Source: Cylicocyclus nassatus (lineage: Eukaryota > Nematoda > Chromadorea > Rhabditida > Strongylidae). Taken from it: a stretch of DNA of 64,000 bases. Position numbers and translations under genes: made by a program. The DNA lies in contig CATQJL010000112.1 of NCBI GenBank assembly GCA_958299035.1, positions 48,132,941-48,196,940 of the forward strand. The letters run 5' to 3'. Below, piece after piece: positions 11,460 through 23,879 of this stretch; position 1 is the stretch's first letter; each line of letters begins with the position of its first letter. The notes beneath the pieces are model-generated. The model made no database searches. It was not told where the DNA came from and was given only the letters and a program-made list of their open reading frames with translations.

Positions 11460-14400
11460 TCATCCAAGTCCTGTGAAAAATGGTGGCTCGTATTCCATAG
11501 AATCTCCGATAAGCGGACAAACTCCTGAATGAAAAAATTAGAAAATTTTGCTCGGAAGATACATCTTTGAACATTTTCTCGCCCAAACACTATTATCGAC
11601 GGGCGCAATCTCTGGTGCGATTTGAGGGTTTTGTTTCAAAATCTTCGCTTTTTTAGCACAAGTCTGTCATGTGTTTTGAGCTATCACTTTTCACAGCCAT
11701 TCTACTGTGTTGTATTATGGTTCTACTGACCTGTTATTATGCAAATCCAATCCAGATATTTTCGCACATCGACAAATACGCTTGATACTGAAATAGCATA
11801 TGTATATTAACAAATAAATAGTGATGCATGTAAATTCATACAAACTCACAAATCGGAGCAGTCTAGTATACCAAGTGTTACTTACGCTTTCGTAAGCGTT
11901 GCCATAAGAAATATAAGAAAACATACCCAAATTCTTACAAAGCTATAGATAGTAATAATATCAAAGAATACTTCGGCAGAATATTACAGCCCTCATTTTG
12001 GAGAGTCGGACAGTGAGGAGGAATCAATTTGGGGAAAATTCAAGTAGGTTGAATCGATTACGATCAAAATTAATTGTTCAGTTATCGAGTTAGTTTGAGT
12101 TATTCGGCCAAGTTTTAAAAGACGAGCAAAACCTTTTGCATTCGGAACTCCCAATCGACACTGAATTGATTTCTCATGATCATATATGACTGCGTTCATT
12201 CAAGTGCGCTTTTTGAATCATGCTTCTAGTTCAGTAATAAAAACTTTTTAATAAATTGGAGCAAAACTGCTGCATCAAAAAAAATAAACACTCAAAAAAT
12301 ACTAAAAAAATCTAAAATCTCTAAAAATAAAATTAGCTTATGGGGGAAAAGTGCGAATTCCGTTGGTAGTCGCTCCACGAATTGCTAGACCTTCTCACAT
12401 GCTACTGAACATCATGTTGCGACAAAGAGAATTGGAGGTGGCCATTTAAGAAATCGATTCTACCCTGTATCTTTTCATTCTACCCTTTTCATAGTATATT
12501 ATCTTTTATCTTTTATGATATACTTGCCTTGAAGCAAAATCACTGTGCTTCATTTGGCCGCCAGTCCTCTGGCACTATCAATCAAAAGAATATAATCAAG
12601 TTATGTAATCAGTAGACGCGATCAAACGATGATTCCAAATCTACTCTCCTTTTTTGCGGAACTTTCTGAGAGAATTTATATGCATCAAAAAGCTGTTAGG
12701 TCACTGGAATGTCAGCTCTTGTATTTCGGATGCGGCTTTGAATTAGTTGTTTCAAAAATTCAAAAATAAGAATTTTACTTTTCTAGCGCTTTTGATGCCT
12801 TTGGATGCTGAAAGGACCAAAAGCTCACAAATTGAATATCTTCTTCCAATGACTGTGTTGGCTTTTGCATCACAAGAATTAAACAACGACCCGTTACAGG
12901 CCCCCTTCTATTAGGTTGCCGAAAGTTCTTTCGCACCAAATTCAAAAATTCATAGGTTTCGATTTTCCAATCGATTTAACTGCTTTTATTTTCATATGAA
13001 AGAGCTATTCATTCCCTTCATAGGGGCTCCTTAACGGTTTTCTGCTAAGCATAAAGTGCATAGATATAAGCATAGAAGAAAATTAGTCAAAATTCGAATT
13101 TTCTGTGTAGGGTCATAAAAAATCGGAAACTTGCAACAAAAATCGGACCAGTCGGTATTGTACGTTCTTTCACCAGCTCTTTCTAACAGTGCAAAGTTTG
13201 TGCTGATTGAGCGTATCTATGAAAAGTTATGATTTTCAAGCAAGCAATACAAAAGGGCGAATTTGTTATGTTGGCATTTTTCAGGGAAATCATAACTTTT
13301 CATAGAGACGCTCAATCGGCGCAAACTTCGCACTGTTGGAAAGACCTGGTGAAAGAACCTACAATACCGACTGTTCCGATTTTTGTTGCAAGTTTCAGAT
13401 TTTTTTCTGACTCTACACGAAAAATTCAAATTTTGACCAATTTTCTTCTATCGCTCCTATCTATGCAACAGATGACCACTAGTAAGTAGCTGAGATGCCT
13501 TTATAAAGGGCATGACCAATTCTTTCACGTAAAAATAAAAGCAGTCAAATCGGTTGGAAAAATCAGAAGTTATGATTTTTTGAAAATGGTGCGAAAGAAC
13601 TTTCGGGCCAACATAATATAAAATTGAACAACCTACCCAATAACGGCTGAGTTTTCGTTCCCTCTGCCGATAATATACCGAGAAGATAGTGTTTATCATT
13701 CAGTTTCTTTACCAGTGGTCCACCACTGTCTCCCTAAATGAAAATAGACGTCTTTTTTCGCACAATCTCAGCTATTTGCAAACTGATTTTCCTTGTAACC
13801 GATCTTACACAAAATGAAAATTCCCAAACAGTTTTTCAATAAAAAAGTCTATTTTTCTGTTTTCAAATCATTCAAAATGTGGAAGGTAAGCATGTCGGCT
13901 GGCTTACCCCGATACTGCCTTCATTCTTATACTTAGTGAAGGCCTCAATAGTGTTATCTTCAGGCTTCTCGGTTATCATGGCGTAGGCCACCGCTTGAAT
14001 AGAATCATCCTCTCCTGAAATGTAAGTTGAACAACAATTAGAACAACAAGTTGATGCAATCATCCTTCCATCAGCAACTGTTTTATTAGCAGCACCCATA
14101 TCAATCTTAATGCCTAAGGCATACCCCCCTCGAATTTTCTCAAATAAATGCACTTCAGACAAACTAGCGCAAATGTTCCAAAAAATGCGTATGACGCGAT
14201 GTGGTATGTGAGCGTGGAGGGCGCTGAGGATCCTCTAAAGGTCCGCCGCTTCTCCAGGCGCTCCCTTGGGAGGCAGTAATCCTGTCGCGCCTACGTCGCG
14301 CTTATGTCGCACTTGTCTCACACATTCATGCGATCCCCTTCGGACAATCGCCTTGTTTCTCCTGGCATCAATTAAAAAGATCACTGCTTGAACGTGGATT

Positions 14401-17400
14401 TTTCAATTTAACAAAAGATGAAAATATGAAACTTCCAGTACCAACAAATGGAGATGAAACACTCTGCCTCCCTTAGTCGAGGTGTGAATTAGAAAAGTTG
14501 TTTTTGTAGTCGGAAAGATCACCGCATCAACCATTTACGATAGCAAACAAAAAACATGCAAATTAAGCTGAGTGACAGGCAGATACATTCCACTATCGCT
14601 ATTGAGTTGTGATGAATAAGATGAAGCAAACGGCGATCGTGTTTTCTTATCATTGGTGTCAAGTACTGAGCATGTTTTTGGAAATATACAACTACAAAAA
14701 CACGTTGTACACCATTTTTTTTGGCGTTTCATTGAGCCCGCTGTACTTAAAGGTATTGTCCACTCAGATTTTCCACTTCCACGTTTTTGTCGTTTCAGAG
14801 ACTTCTCATGTCCCTGATTCCGAATATGAAGTTTCGAGAATGCGCGAAAACCCCGATAGTCCTCGTTCCGGAGAACACACAGGCCGGCTTTCCGGAACGG
14901 TGATTGGATGGGAGCGCACAAATGGGCGGGCATGGATGGAGGAGGGCGGGCATGGCTGGGGGTCCTCGTGCATCTTCGCTATTCCGAAGTGATTTTCTCG
15001 CTTACAAAGCGACATTTTGCGTCGCGACTTGGGCATTGGATGACAAGGACCGTAGTATTTATGCTGCCAAAAGCTCAACACCCTCAGCTTAGGGTGGACG
15101 GTGTCTTTAAGCTTTTGTTCTTGTGGGAAACAGAACTTTGAATGGGTATGTTATTCAGCAGGAACAAAATCACAGCAAAAATGCTAATAAAAACCCTTTA
15201 CTAATTGAATTCTCTCTTAGATGCCATATTTCTGCGAAGCTTCCTTCCACGAAAAGTTTTAAGCTTTTCTTACTTCCAAATTTCATGCATTCTGAGCTGC
15301 AAAATAATTTCCACAAAAAGGATGCAGACTTAATCAAAACACTTCATCGTATCTAATCTGACGTCATCTGTACGTTTTCGAGTGTTTTCCGGCCATGCTA
15401 TTGTGCACACGCCTTTCCTTTCTGGGCCATACTTTCGCCTTGAATACTAAAAAACACATTACTGTCTTTGGAGAAACGCTTTGCGGATATAAAATCAGCA
15501 TTTCGAGCTCCCTTGTATTGTTATGCATCAACTTTCAAACGGTACTTCGACTAAGTGACCTTCCCTAGCAAGAAGCACTTCCATTGTCGGTCTACTATAT
15601 TGTTTTATTAGATCCCACAGCTTTTTCCTCTTATCATTGAAAAATCATCGTTCAAGCATTGACTTTTTAGTTAATGCCAGGAAAGACGCCAGCGATTGTT
15701 CGAAGGGGAACTATCGCAACCATGTGCGAAACAAGTGCAAATAAGCGTGAGGTAGACGCGAGGAGACTATTGCCTCCCAAGAGTGCGCCTAGAGAAGAAG
15801 CGGCAGGTCTTTGGAGGATTCTGACACGCCGCCTGTGAGCGTCTACCGAATCGCTTTGGGTATGTCCATCTATCAAACGATGAGCGATTTTCACGCAATG
15901 GTCGCCCAGGCAGTCTGATTGCGGCGATTAAAAATCGTAACGACGAGGTTGCTGGAGGCTGGAGGTATGCCTTAGGCCTAAGGCAAACACGCCAAACGAA
16001 TCTGCGTGCTATGGAGCGCCTTATCTCTGGAAATAGTGGAGAAGAGAGGCCGTGCCGCGGGGCACACGTGCAGCGCATATCTCTGCTACCGTTTAGAGCA
16101 AATTGGGCGACTTTGCAATAGAAAGTAGAGTACTAATTCACCAGATGGCACAATCTTGGCGAGTTTGTTGAATCTGCGCACTATTTTCTTAGGCGCTGAA
16201 CAGGTCCGCTTTGTGCTCACCATTTTTACCATACCCAATAGATTCGACCGTGTGAGGAACAAAATCGTTCCATTGGGGCATACAAATCGGTGAAGAATAT
16301 GCATTTTCCTCGAGCTCTATCACACCAATATCATATTTATAGTATTCCCCGCATGCTTTCTTCACATAGTCTCGATGCACATGTACCTAAACAAACTACG
16401 ATTTATTAACGTGAAGTAGCAGACGTTTTTAACATATGGAATCAACCAGTGGCACTTACGGACGCCGCTCTAAGAACTCCTTGACTCCTCCAGCATTGTA
16501 AGTCGTTGCAGCTGTAGAGAAAAACGCCAACTTCCTGGGCGGTTTTTTCTTGTACAGGTAATCTAATACGATGTAGATGTAATAGAAAGTTTTCTTTTTG
16601 GACGACAAAAAAATTGAGCAGTACCCTTTTTTGCACGCGTTTGTATCGTTTACGGTTAAGCAATGTGCGGCAGTTAGGATGTGGCGGGGAGATATCAGCA
16701 CGCCGCTGCATACAGGTGTTGTGAAATTTACAACATCTTTTCCGCGAATGGGATCATATCTGGTCCCTGCAAAACAATGAAAATCAATTTGTCATGATCT
16801 GCAAGTTTTGGGTAGCAATGCTATGTCACTCTAACCTAAAATCCACGACAGTGCAACTGCAAATGGATAATTTGACTGGTTGACTGGTTGACGTCTATAT
16901 TTGTTGGCTTGCACTAAATGCGAGCTTATATCGTTACTGCAACTACTCAAACAGGAAATCAAAGGGATGGTTAGAGTGAAAATAGTTCTGCCTAAAGAAC
17001 CCAATCCCCTACGTTGGAAGGCCGCCAAATACGTTAAAAAGGTTTTAAAAAAGGAACCCCTCCTTTTCAGTTCTTTACCGCTATAGAAAGACATGCAAGG
17101 TATCTATATCTTTCATGTGATTTATTGAAACCACTATAGACTGTTAACTTTTGTAATAGGCAAAATTGGTGCACACTACTTTTGTATAACTGAAAGTGAT
17201 AAGGTTTCTCAGTAATACCAACAGATCTATCTATAAGAGTACCCCAAATTGGCGCTTCTTTGCAATTTCCACGATACGACATCTCTACAACCAACTTCAC
17301 TTAGTGCCCAACTCGAAAATTCCACACCAATAAGTGCAGAAAAAGGGTTTCTCATAGAGTATAGCTGAAGTAATTAATTTGCTCACTATTGAAATCCCAT

Positions 17401-17552
17401 TGTTCGGATGTGCCAGGCACAATTTGAGACATTGTTTCTTGGTTACCTGTCCACTTGGAATAGCACCTTTCCTTCAGCATCAAGTTCTCTTGCCTGGTAA
17501 TCTTTTCCGCGTATGCCGCTTGAACCAGATAAAGCAACCAAAGTACGGTCAT
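11460..17552 (-). CDS. Secreted S1-family (chymotrypsin-fold) serine protease
   Basis: Eight exons join in phase to give 318 aa: 17447-17552, 16836-16913, 16486-16766, 16221-16386, 13908-14014, 13637-13733, 11731-11787 and 11460-11524. A signal peptide (MTVLWLLYLVQAAYA) is followed by QPVNQSNYPFAV. The catalytic triad is His96 (LTAAHC), Asp174 (KYDIGVIELE) and Ser249 (GDSGGPL). The C-terminus YLDWIC...TGVCPL is typical of nematode S1A proteases. There is no IVGG-type activation sequence, no Cys just before GDSGGP, and residue 243 (trypsin position 189) is Gly, so trypsin specificity is unlikely. Exon 3 must use the donor GTCAAG at 16485; the stronger-looking GTAAGT at 16459 would shift the frame. 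Introns 4 and 6 are swollen by mobile DNA. Confidence 0.87.
12911..13616. mobile_element. Mariner-type palindromic MITE in a protease intron
   Basis: The ends TTAGGTTGCCGAAAG and its partner CTTTCGGGCCAACATAA are flanked by TA on both sides. Arms of about 320 bp are inverted copies, meeting near 13260. This gives a 706-bp fold-back element with mariner-like termini and no transposase. Its right end lies only about 20 bp inside the intron that follows the GDSGGP exon. A related palindrome centre occurs at 23255-23445. Confidence 0.85.
14205..15835. mobile_element. Degenerate fold-back element in a protease intron
   Basis: The sequence at 14205-14400 is matched in inverted orientation at about 15640-15835. 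Shared blocks include TTGCCTCCCAAG / CTTGGGAGGCAG, CGAAGGGGA and GTTCAAGC. A Tc5-type end (CTTCGACTAAGTGACCTTCCC) is present near 15558-15580. The interior 14800-15060 has GGCGGGCATGG-type repeats. No transposase is seen. Confidence 0.5.
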
Positions 17553-18105
17553 CTGAAGAGTTTCACATTCCAGTGATTGCGTCTTGATCCAATATAAAAA
17601 TAAATCAAACGTATACTCTCTTGGCTAACGTAAGAGCACATCACTGCAGAATCTTTCACTTGAAGTGCTTTACTTACAAATAAAGAGAGTATTGGCTATT
17701 TCTTACCAATCTTCTCTAAAGGAGACATAAGAGATTGAATTGCTGCTGATGCCATTTACTCACGATTCCCTTTGCCTAATCAATCAATTTCTGTTCTGAT
17801 TAACACGCTATACCTGATCGAGTAGAGGAACAGTAGGTATATATTATGTTGCCATCTATACCATGTTATATATACAAACAAGTTATCTCATGCCGCGCAA
17901 GGACCAATAGTCCGAGGAGGCGGCACCTATCGTTCGTGCTTCCACTCTGTCTGATCCAAATGAGCAGAGCAAACAGCCATTCTCTGTACTGCTATGAACT
18001 ACAGAAGGAATGGAATGAGTAGGCAGCTGGCTTTCCAACATGTTAGACTACAAAAGAAATCATTTATCTACATCAAATAGTACCTATTGATTTTTTGTTT
18101 TGCAG
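17553..18105. other. Upstream region of the protease gene
   Basis: About 550 bp 5' of the protease start. AT-rich with TATAAAAATA at about 17595, which on the minus strand lies in a plausible promoter position, but I cannot define a transcription start. No other gene is visible. Confidence 0.35.
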
Positions 18106-18219
18106 AAAGTATTAGCTAGAGACACAGCATTTACCCCAAAAGTGAGAGCCCATGACTATGAAAGGCAAAAGGGAGCTGAAGGAGCTTGGAATGAGGTCGT
18201 GGAAGTGATGGTCATGTAA
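18106..18219 (+). CDS. Isolated exon, possibly MADF/SANT-like domain fragment
   Basis: A strong acceptor (TTTTTTGTTTTGCAG) opens a 37-codon frame starting KVLARDTAF and including VRAHDYERQK and GAWNEVVEVM, ending in TAA at 18217-18219. A GTAAGAT donor at 18216 would alternatively end the exon two codons earlier. The order acidic/aromatic DY, basic run, AW-N-EV resembles the middle of MADF (Adf-1 type Myb/SANT) domains, but the match is short and I give it only as a suggestion. No partner exon in a compatible phase was found next to it, so it may be a remnant. Confidence 0.3.
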   Translation, partial: KVLARDTAFTPKVRAHDYERQKGAEGAWNEVVEVMVM

Positions 18220-18778
18220 GATACTGTGTGGCTTTTATACACCTTTTTTGACTCATTTTTGATAATCTTCTCCCATTTCGCTCCCAAAAAATATCAAAAG
18301 CAATGCTTCCACAGTTTAGTCATCAAACAAAACTTTTGCTAGCTATCTTAGCTATTCAGATGTACATCATATGGCCATATTTCGGCGTTCTCTCATTGTC
18401 TGATCTCTCATTAGCGAAGAAGAATATTGTGTTTCAACTCTTCCAATATATGCATTGAATCATGAGCTTCTCATACCAAGATGTTCACCTTTTCTCGCTC
18501 AACCGTTATTACATTCGTCATCTTCTGCATGACATCATGTGCTCAAAATTCTGCATCATTGTAATACACTGTCTTTCTTGTGTTTGTACCAATTGAAACA
18601 TCAAAATTTTGAGACTGAGTGTGCTTGTGCCTTAATATTAGCTGGCAACCTTTGAACCTAGTATTCAGGAGCCGGATAGCTCAAAAGAGGACGTTTTCGA
18701 CATTAACGTATAGAAACGAAAATTCTTCGAGTGTGATAGCGTTGAATCTTCAGGTCATTAACAGCCACCTAAATCTGA

Positions 18779-19189
18779 TAAGGGAGGTCCATTTAGTCAA
18801 AGTGGCGTTTTCAAATGAGACCTATACGTTTTTCATTTATCCGCCAAGCGCCTCTGGAGAATTGTACTTTTTAGCAAGAAAAGAACTCAGATTTTAGATA
18901 AAATTAACCGTTGTCTTTTCAGCGCTCAAGAAGAGCAGTATTGAGTATGAGTGTATTAGACTGAAGTAGCCTATCGAATGAGTGCTTTGATAATTGACAC
19001 TGGATCATTTAAGCGATTCTGGAGAGTTTTTGTTCGAGTTGGGTACACAATTTTTCCAGCCCGAAAACGCTCATTACTCGACGTCCAGAAGCGGATGATA
19101 AAGACAAAACTTGGAACCATCCTTCATTACTCTCCAAAGTGGTATAGGAGTCACATAAAAAGGCCACTTCGACTAAACGGACTTTCTTG
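18779..19189. mobile_element. Tc5-type MITE
   Basis: The left end TAAGGGAGGTCCATTTAG and the right end CTAAACGGACTTTCTTG are inverted partners, with GTCAAAGTGGCGTTTTC / AAAAGGCCACTTCGAC following inward. The flanking triplets TGA and TAA both fit the TNA rule but differ from each other, so at least one has mutated. No coding sequence. Confidence 0.6.
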
Positions 19190-19382
19190 TAAATAAGCTA
19201 TTATCCAGGCTTCGTTGCATGACATACGTCTCAAAAAGAAGATCGCTGAGTGCAGCCGTTGTAAGCACACCGTTGCTTCTAAAAAACGATTTCAAGAAAC
19301 GGTCGCAGGCAATCATTGCAGATTGCAAATCTATGTGGTTTTACTATCAATGGATGAGCAACTCACATGACCCAACGACTAC

Positions 19383-19554
19383 CTAAGTAAAATCCTTTCA
19401 CTGTTCTATCAGGTACTTCGAATGCATCAGCCAACAAAAGTTGGTGCGACATAACAACGGGTGACAAAATCAAAAACGACACATTCACCATAAAAAAAAT
19501 TCCGACCACACTACAGAAACTAAATGCGGCATGGATGCTTTTCATTATCAGCAT
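19383..19554 (-). CDS. Possible first exon of a secreted or membrane protein
   Basis: From ATG at 19554 (or the next ATG, 19545) the frame encodes MKSIHAAFSF and a long hydrophobic stretch (VGIFFMVNVSFLILS), then DAFEVPDRTVKGFYL before a GT donor at 19382. The hydrophobic N-terminus followed by a short polar segment resembles a signal peptide or signal anchor. RTVKGFYL recalls the start of nematode transthyretin-like domains, but no second exon with that family's motifs was found downstream, so the family is not assigned. Confidence 0.35.
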
Positions 19555-19619
19555 GAGTGGTTCAAAGAAATTAGTCTGACACAAAGCTATAGGAGTACTG
19601 AAAACCAAAAAATTGCCAA

Positions 19620-20625
19620 CACTTGTAGAAATTTTGAGGTCCGGATCAGGGCCCAGCGGGGGTGGCGCTTTTACAAGCTGGATATCGTTTTTGGCCCGAA
19701 AAAGCAAAGGGGAAGTCGTATTTTAAGGTCCGGGGCGGAGCCCTGGACCGCAAAATACGACTTCCCCTTTGTTTACCGATAAACAATGTACATATCATTC
19801 TTTATTCGTCAATCCTTGTTGATGCTACTGTCTTATGAACTTAGATTCCAGCAATGTGAAGATTCTGTGCTCCGATCGCTGCCCGCAGGCGGGAATTTAA
19901 ATCGCAATTCTTGTAAGAGGAAAATAACAAAATAGGCTCGTTTTCAATGCACAAGTAACGATATGATACCAAATTTGCTGTAAAGTTGGAGGACCATGAG
20001 CACAAAAAAAGTATGAAGAATTGTGAGAAACTTATGTGAATTTAAAAAATGGTGTTTTTCGAAATTAGGTGGCTCCCTGCTTCCCTTTACATAATTTCCC
20101 CGATTTCTTTACATAAATGTGGGCTAGATCGAGAGTATTACTATATGTTCAAATCCGCTTTCAAAAACACCAAGGCACCGCTTCGATATAGCCCCAAATA
20201 GGGTCCACAGCGTTATGATCGGCCTCGGAAAGCGCGCTCCAATCGCAATCAATTATTGTAAATTGTAAAGTTTCGCAGCTGACTAATAAATGAGTAGTAT
20301 CTTAGATATATAAGCGTCAAAGTTTGCGCAAATCTTGATCCTATGTTTTTTTTATAGATTCCTTTGCGGATGAACCCATTGAGCTGAAACCTTGATGACC
20401 CGGGCTGGACAGGAAATCCAGGTAGTACTACATACTATAATAAGCGCTGAGGCCGCCCATCTTATTATTTGTGTATATCTGTTTGTCAGGGACTTACGGA
20501 GGTCAAAAATAGGGTCAAAGGGGAAGTCGTAACAAATTTTGGCTTCAAAGGGGATATCGTTTTCAAAATTCTGAAATGCCACCTCCTGCCGGGCCCTGGT
20601 CCCGATTCAAACTTGTTACCCTTTG
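19620..20625. mobile_element. Inverted-repeat element with AAAGGGGAAGTCGT motifs
   Basis: The arm at about 19625-19720 contains GGGCCCAGCGGGGGTGGC, GGATATCGTTTT and AAAGGGGAAGTCGT. The same blocks lie in inverted relation at 20515-20615. Within it, 19707-19772 is a near-perfect hairpin whose arms are AAAGGGGAAGTCGTATTTT and its complement. The shape suggests a non-autonomous transposon of about 1 kb. The family is not recognised. Confidence 0.55.
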
Positions 20626-21952
20626 GTTAGCCCCTCCACTGGACCGCACCAGAACCTCGTCACATCCAAATTTGAGAGGAGGGCGCACTACTTTTAAGAA
20701 CCCTATCTCGACAAAGCTGTATTTTTTAGACAATTACAGTCGATTAACAGCTTGTCAGTCGAATTCTACGCCATTCTAATTGAATGACGAGTAAATAATT
20801 TCACCCTTCTCGCAAATTTCACTTTTGGCTACCTATCCCTTACCTCCTTACAATTTACATGTAGTTGAAGCAGAACGTATGTAACGGCTGTGTCTCCGCA
20901 TTTCTTTATCCTATTCATACTCATCCACACTTTATCTGGTGGTCCTTAAGGAAAACTAATTTTTGTTTTTCAAGGGTTGTGAACCTCACACAGCGACCCG
21001 TGGAACTGCCCTCCAGGGTTTTCAAGAAGCTCATTTTGCTTTTCTTATGCCCTTCATATGTTTCGAACGAACAGATGCAAATGCGATGGAAACAATCATG
21101 AAAATTTAGCTTTTATACTCAAAATGTCAAATAGTGGGAAAATGGCATTTTTTCGAATGTTCAACTGTTGATCCCTCACTGTAAGTCTGTCTGGAATCCT
21201 TTAACCGATTTTATGGGATTATCTGTGCTCAACTATAATCCTCTGTTGATTGCTGATTAATATCTCTGTTAAAGTGAAGAAAATTCGCTTCAGTTGTCGT
21301 TCTTCGATAAATAATGAGAGTAAACAGTTAGTAAGAAATGGCGTTCAGATCCCTACTTACACAATATCAGATTGAGTTCTACGTCTAGTAATTGGTTTGC
21401 CATTATTTTTCCGTACTTTCTCAAGTCGCTAACCGATCTCAACGGTGGCTGCAGACGTTGTAGAATATCGAATATCCGAATATTCTCAGTCCGAATATGG
21501 ATCACAAGCAAACTCAACTATTTTTTTCGTCTAACCAGAAAGGCAAAGTTGCTGCAAAGGAGGAAGGGTTTACATTTTCCAAAGAAAAATTCACTCTGAG
21601 TGTTGTTTTCGAGTGCCGCATAAGTCGGTGTTGCTCAGAAATCTTCGTAGGAGCACCTCGTTGAGCAAGATCCGACACGCTTTCGTCAACCTGAAGCTGT
21701 GCGCCTGTGCATTTGAGATCTGTTCATGGTAGATAAACAACTATCAAGCCGCCAGCAATAGCGTTTCATCAGCGATAATTCCCACAACTTACTGTATGTA
21801 TACTATAAGATACGAAAAAAGAAAACCCCGCAACACATAGGGACTGAAGTCGCCAACCAGAATGTCAAACATAAGAAACTCCTGCGCACCGTACCCATGC
21901 AATTAGTGATCTTTTATAACGACTGTTTTGGAAGTGATTGAGTTAGTTCTTA
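20626..21952. other. No gene recognised
   Basis: About 1.3 kb of AT-rich sequence with short open frames on both strands and no motif, RNA gene or repeat that I can support. Confidence 0.4.
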
Positions 21953-22412
21953 CCAGGGAAGGATCCTTGGTCAAAGTGGCCTTTTCAAATGTAATGGATA
22001 TACTCTTGAAGGGCATCGAACGCTGATTCCAAATCTGTCCTCCCCATTACGGAGCGCCTTTAGGCAAGTACTTATGTAAGTTTTTGGGGGGAAATCTGAA
22101 GGCTTGGGAAGAAGGAAATCGTCATGGGTGTTTTTTGTGAGCTTGAATGGAGCAGCGTTGTCTTTAATCACTCCCACGAAAAGGAAATTTCTGTCTGCTA
22201 TACCCTACTCAGCACTAGTCAATCTCTGAGTTGTACAGGGGCTACAGTCAATTTTACTCTCTCCGCGCCTTCAATTTTTTGCTCTCAAAACGCTCGTGTG
22301 CTGAGGTGATCCGCAGATAAGGAAGACAGGTTTGGAATTAGCGTTCGACGCCCTTCAAAGATACAGGCGACTTACCTTGAAAGACCACTTCGACTAAGGA
22401 TTTATCCCTTTT
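21953..22412. mobile_element. Tc5-type MITE
   Basis: The left end after TTA reads CCAGGGAAGGATCC. Inverted arms share GTCAAAGTGGCC / GACCACTTCGAC and a block GCTGATTCCAAATCTGTCCTCC that is mirrored at 22320-22350. The right end near 22410 (ATCCCTTTT) is degraded. This is the same family plan as 10107-10577 and 18779-19189. Confidence 0.6.
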
Positions 22413-23254
22413 CAAAAGAACAAACTTGTTTCGCCGGCAAAACCTTGTAAAACAAGGAAGATCATGCGTATGAATATTATATTTTTTCACTTTTAGGTAG
22501 CCGATCAATCCATTTCGACTGGTAAACTTGAGAATTACGGTATCTATGGCCAGCTGCTCCCTTGCTTCACCTCTTCCACGCAAGATCATGAGAGTCGAAA
22601 GCATACTACTAAAATTCTTCTTATAGCGGTCGAGGGCTACAAGACAATTGTTACGAGTTCACTGCATGCCGATTGTGATACTTTTCCAGCTCGAAATTTT
22701 TGAATGTAAAATGAAAATGAATGAAAATCGCGGCGATTAAACCGCGACGATCAAATCGCGCGAATCTGTCCGAAGCCTTAGGGTAACAGTTTTTCACCTT
22801 CTTGTTTCTTATGCATGAAACTGAGTTTCCAAAAAACGTAAATGCTCTACCTAGAAAATTAGGTTTTTTCGATGACAAATTTGCTTCTGTTGTAATGAAA
22901 CAGATAAGATTGAGATAAACAAGGTAAATTTTTTCTTTATACGTTGAATTTCCTGCATGATACAAAGAATGGGATGTTTAAGCACCAAAGTGTATTTGAG
23001 AAATGCTCCTTGCCATGTCAAAAAGTCACAGCGGCGACAGAACTCGATTTCTGACCAGAGGACAACTATAAGGACTCGATTGCTATGTGTACCATGGCCG
23101 GGTACTGGTTTCAATTACCCATTTAATACAAACTTGAAAGCAACGGATGTATTACATATTAGGTTAATCCGGGAGTTTAGTTGCACCATTTTCAAAGGGT
23201 GTAGAATCTGAAACTGTGCAAGAAAATCCAAAATATTTTGTCATAGGCTTGCTG
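22413..23254. other. No gene recognised
   Basis: Contains only short open frames. An 87-codon minus-strand frame (22851-23114) with hydrophobic stretches shows no family motif and has no supporting splice partners. Confidence 0.35.
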
Positions 23255-23445
23255 ACCTCCTCTTCCTAATTGAGCAAAGTTTGTGCTGGTCGAATTTTTC
23301 TATGAAAAGTTGCGATTTCGAGACTGCTAAATCAGCAGAAAACGGGAAAATTTATTATTTTTTCCGGATTTTTCTTAAAAACATAACTTTCATTAAAAAA
23401 TCCGATCGGCACAGACTTTGCTCAATCAGAAGGAGGAGAGCAGAG
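23255..23445. repeat. Small palindrome related to the 13-kb mariner-type MITE
   Basis: GAGCAAAGTTTGTGCTGGTCG (23274 on) is mirrored by CGATCGGCACAGACTTTGCTC (ending near 23428), with a mirrored CTATGAAAAGTTGCGATTT-like segment. The block also resembles the centre of the MITE at 12911-13616 (GCAAAGTTTGTGCTGATTG). It is probably a central remnant of that family without its TA-flanked ends. Confidence 0.55.
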
Positions 23446-23879
23446 TGCTTTATAGTGCTGGCTGTTTTAAATTTCATTTCACATTTTGGATTTTCAAATG
23501 GCCTGCCCCAAATTACCGACCTTTGAAAATCTCCTTTTTCCATTTTTATCTGCATGTAAAGCTTGTTTCAGAGTGGCCAAGATGTCTTTAGAAACTGCAT
23601 GGCTTATTCTAACAAAAGTGATGCCAAAGGAATATTGCGGAAGGAAGGGGTCAAGTTTTCTATTTGCAACGGTGCGACAGACGGTCCAAATTTATAAAAT
23701 TTGGTGGAAACCTTACTATTACACAAGAATCAGTGGCGTACCGAGGAGGAGGAGCAGGGATGTTTCGGCATAACAACTCCCATTTTTGATAAAGTTATGC
23801 TGGATCTTTGCACTATCAAAAATAACAAGGCATTGCTGATGACCAGCTCAGTTTGCTTTCCATACTGAATCGAACGTCA

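Noticed and set aside
13872..14162. 96-codon minus-strand frame with STCCSNCC, considered as one long protease exon
   Set aside because: Only its last part (13908-14014) is used. The acceptor at 14015 joins exon 4 in phase, so the Cys-rich upstream part is intronic.
15767..16078. 103-codon Arg-rich minus-strand frame
   Set aside because: It overlaps the inverted-repeat arm of a fold-back element and has no protein motif; it is better explained as GC-rich repeat sequence.
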